From Acidobacteriaceae bacterium (GTDB taxonomy: Bacteria > Acidobacteriota > Terriglobia > Bryobacterales > Bryobacteraceae), in contig JAFARV010000021.1 in assembly GCA_019245255.1 (NCBI GenBank), forward strand, positions 1 through 7,439: DNA of 7,439 nucleotides. The letters are read 5' to 3'. Position numbers and translations under genes: made by a program. How positions within the stretch are numbered: the first letter of the stretch is position 1; each line of letters opens with the position of its first letter. The notes under the pieces are model-generated. The model was given only the letters and a program-made list of their open reading frames with translations. It ran no database searches and was not told where the DNA came from. Below, one piece after another: positions 6,378-7,439 of the stretch.

Positions 6378-7439
6378 GTGGAGGTAGGCGTCGGCGTCAT
6401 CGGGCTTGGGAACGTTGGGCTCGGTACGCTGCAGATTCTTGCGGAAAATGCCGGGTGCATCCGTGAGAAATTAGGGTTTCCGCTGCGGGTCAGAGCAGTG
6501 TGCAGCCGATCCGTTCACCAGAAAACGCTGCCGCCGCTCGGTGATCATGTTCTCCGGACAACGAACTGGCGCGAGGTGGTATGCGATCCGGAAGTGGATG
6601 TTGTCGTCGAGGTTATCGGGGGAACCGGTACCGCCAGCCACATCATTGAGGCGGCTCTTCACGAGCGGAAATCGATTGTCACGGCCAACAAGGAGCTCAT
6701 CGCTTTGCGCGGCGCGGAGCTCTGGGAACGCGCTAACCAAAATGGCGTTAACCTCGCAATGGAAGCAAGCGTTGCCGGCGGCATCCCGATACACACAGTC
6801 CTGCGCGAGGGAATCGCCGGAGACCGCGTGGTGGCCCTTTACGGCATCCTCAATGGAACCAGTAACTTCATCCTCACGGAAATCGAGAAAAGCAACGCTG
6901 CCTTCCACTCCGTTCTTTCCGAAGCGCAGCAGCTTGGTTATGCGGAGGCGGATCCTTCGGCTGACGTAGATGGTCTCGATGCCCGCTCCAAACTGGCGAT
7001 TCTCGCTGCCCTTGCGTTTGGTGAACGGCTCACGCCGGAGGACATCTACGCCGAGGGCATCCGGCGCATCATGCCGGTTGATTTCGCATACGCACATCAA
7101 CTGAAACATACGATCCGTCTGCTGTGTGTGGCCCGCCAGACGCAGCAGGGTTTGCTGTTGTCGGTGCGCCCCAGCCTGATCCCGCAGGCGGCGATTCTCG
7201 CTCAGGTTCAAGGCGCCTACAACGCTATCTGGGTGCGTGGCACGTACGGCGAGGATACCTTCTATTACGGGCGCGGCGCGGGCCCAAGGCCGACCGGTGT
7301 AGCGGTGGTCAGCGATCTTATGCGCGTTGCCCGCGAGATCCGCTTCGGCAGCCCCGAGCGAGTGAGCCCGTTCGCACATGAGCGGCTCGGAGTTTACAAG
7401 CCGATGCCGATCTGCACCCACAAGTCTGCTTATTACTTA
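6378..7439 (+). CDS. hom: Homoserine dehydrogenase (3' end outside the window)
   Basis: It reduces aspartate semialdehyde to homoserine with NAD(P)H, the branch to threonine, isoleucine and methionine. The frame runs open to the window end: 354 codons and no stop. Seen: the Rossmann loop GLGNVG (residues 9-14), TANKELIA with Lys105 (102-109), EASVAGGIPI (129-138), GILNGTSNFIL (156-166), and the family signature from Gly187 to Leu209, with Glu190, Asp196, Asp201 and catalytic Lys205. The last visible residues, KSAYYL, resemble the RYYL that begins the C-terminal ACT (regulatory) domain in long-form enzymes, so this is probably the roughly 430-residue monofunctional type. There is no aspartokinase domain in front, so it is not a ThrA-type fusion. 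The gene is divergent from the pyr block; its downstream partners are not visible. Confidence 0.97.
   Translation, partial: MEVGVGVIGLGNVGLGTLQILAENAGCIREKLGFPLRVRAVCSRSVHQKTLPPLGDHVLRTTNWREVVCDPEVDVVVEVIGGTGTASHIIEAALHERKSIVTANKELIALRGAELWERANQNGVNLAMEASVAGGIPIHTVLREGIAGDRVVALYGILNGTSNFILTEIEKSNAAFHSVLSEAQQLGYAEADPSADVDGLDARSKLAILAALAFGERLTPEDIYAEGIRRIMPVDFAYAHQLKHTIRLLCVARQTQQGLLLSVRPSLIPQAAILAQVQGAYNAIWVRGTYGEDTFYYGRGAGPRPTGVAVVSDLMRVAREIRFGSPERVSPFAHERLGVYKPMPICTHKSAYYL

Noticed and set aside
6343..6387. 14-codon open frame overlapping the hom start, a possible leader peptide
   Set aside because: It has no ribosome site, only one Thr and one Ile codon, and no attenuator hairpins, so it does not look like a threonine or isoleucine leader peptide.
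6471..7421. A long open frame of 316 codons on the minus strand, opposite hom
   Set aside because: It lies fully antisense to a clear homoserine dehydrogenase, has no recognisable motif, and its composition looks like a shadow of the codon use of hom.
1..7439. Mobile element, CRISPR array, phage or defence genes
   Set aside because: I saw no transposase or integrase, no terminal inverted repeats, no spaced direct repeats, and no toxin, nuclease or defence motifs. All genes except two small or unknown ones are core housekeeping genes.

Overview
The window is compact bacterial chromosome of moderately high GC. Seven protein genes and one 5'-truncated gene fill almost all of it, and no intergenic gap exceeds about 105 bases. 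The organism is most likely an acidobacterium. This is inferred from the wording of the UvrA and SelA motifs and from a small exported protein (5980-6318) that resembles a family I associate with Acidobacteria. No search was run, so the assignment is provisional.

Layout: (1) 1-657, plus strand: the C-terminal 218 residues of the excision-repair ATPase UvrA. (2) 654-1958, plus strand: selA, which makes selenocysteinyl-tRNA(Sec). It starts at a TTG that overlaps the uvrA stop, so the two genes look translationally coupled. (3) 1959-2062: a short gap between convergent transcription units with two mutually exclusive hairpins, probably the transcription boundary. (4) 5925 down to 2063, minus strand: a tight pyrimidine operon, pyrR-pyrB-pyrC, followed by an unrecognised membrane-anchored protein. 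Neighbouring genes overlap by 1, 4 and 11 bases. (5) 5980-6318, minus strand: a small exported helical protein just upstream of pyrR. (6) 6378 to the window end, plus strand: homoserine dehydrogenase (hom), starting at GTG and cut by the window edge within or just before its C-terminal regulatory region.

The genes cover three unconnected jobs. PyrB and PyrC catalyse steps two and three of UMP synthesis, and PyrR senses uridine nucleotides and PRPP. Hom sits at the branch to threonine, isoleucine and methionine. SelA charges tRNA(Sec), which implies that SelB, SelD, tRNA(Sec) and selenoproteins are encoded outside the window. All three pyr enzymes, SelA and the visible parts of UvrA and Hom keep their key catalytic residues.

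I found no mobile element, CRISPR array, tRNA, rRNA or defence system, and no clear sign of a new system. The points most worth checking are the unknown membrane protein overlapping pyrC, the uvrA-selA coupling with no selB alongside, two sequence oddities in SelA, the alternative hairpins at 1998-2055, and the very short pyrR leader, which leaves no room for a conventional PyrR attenuator.
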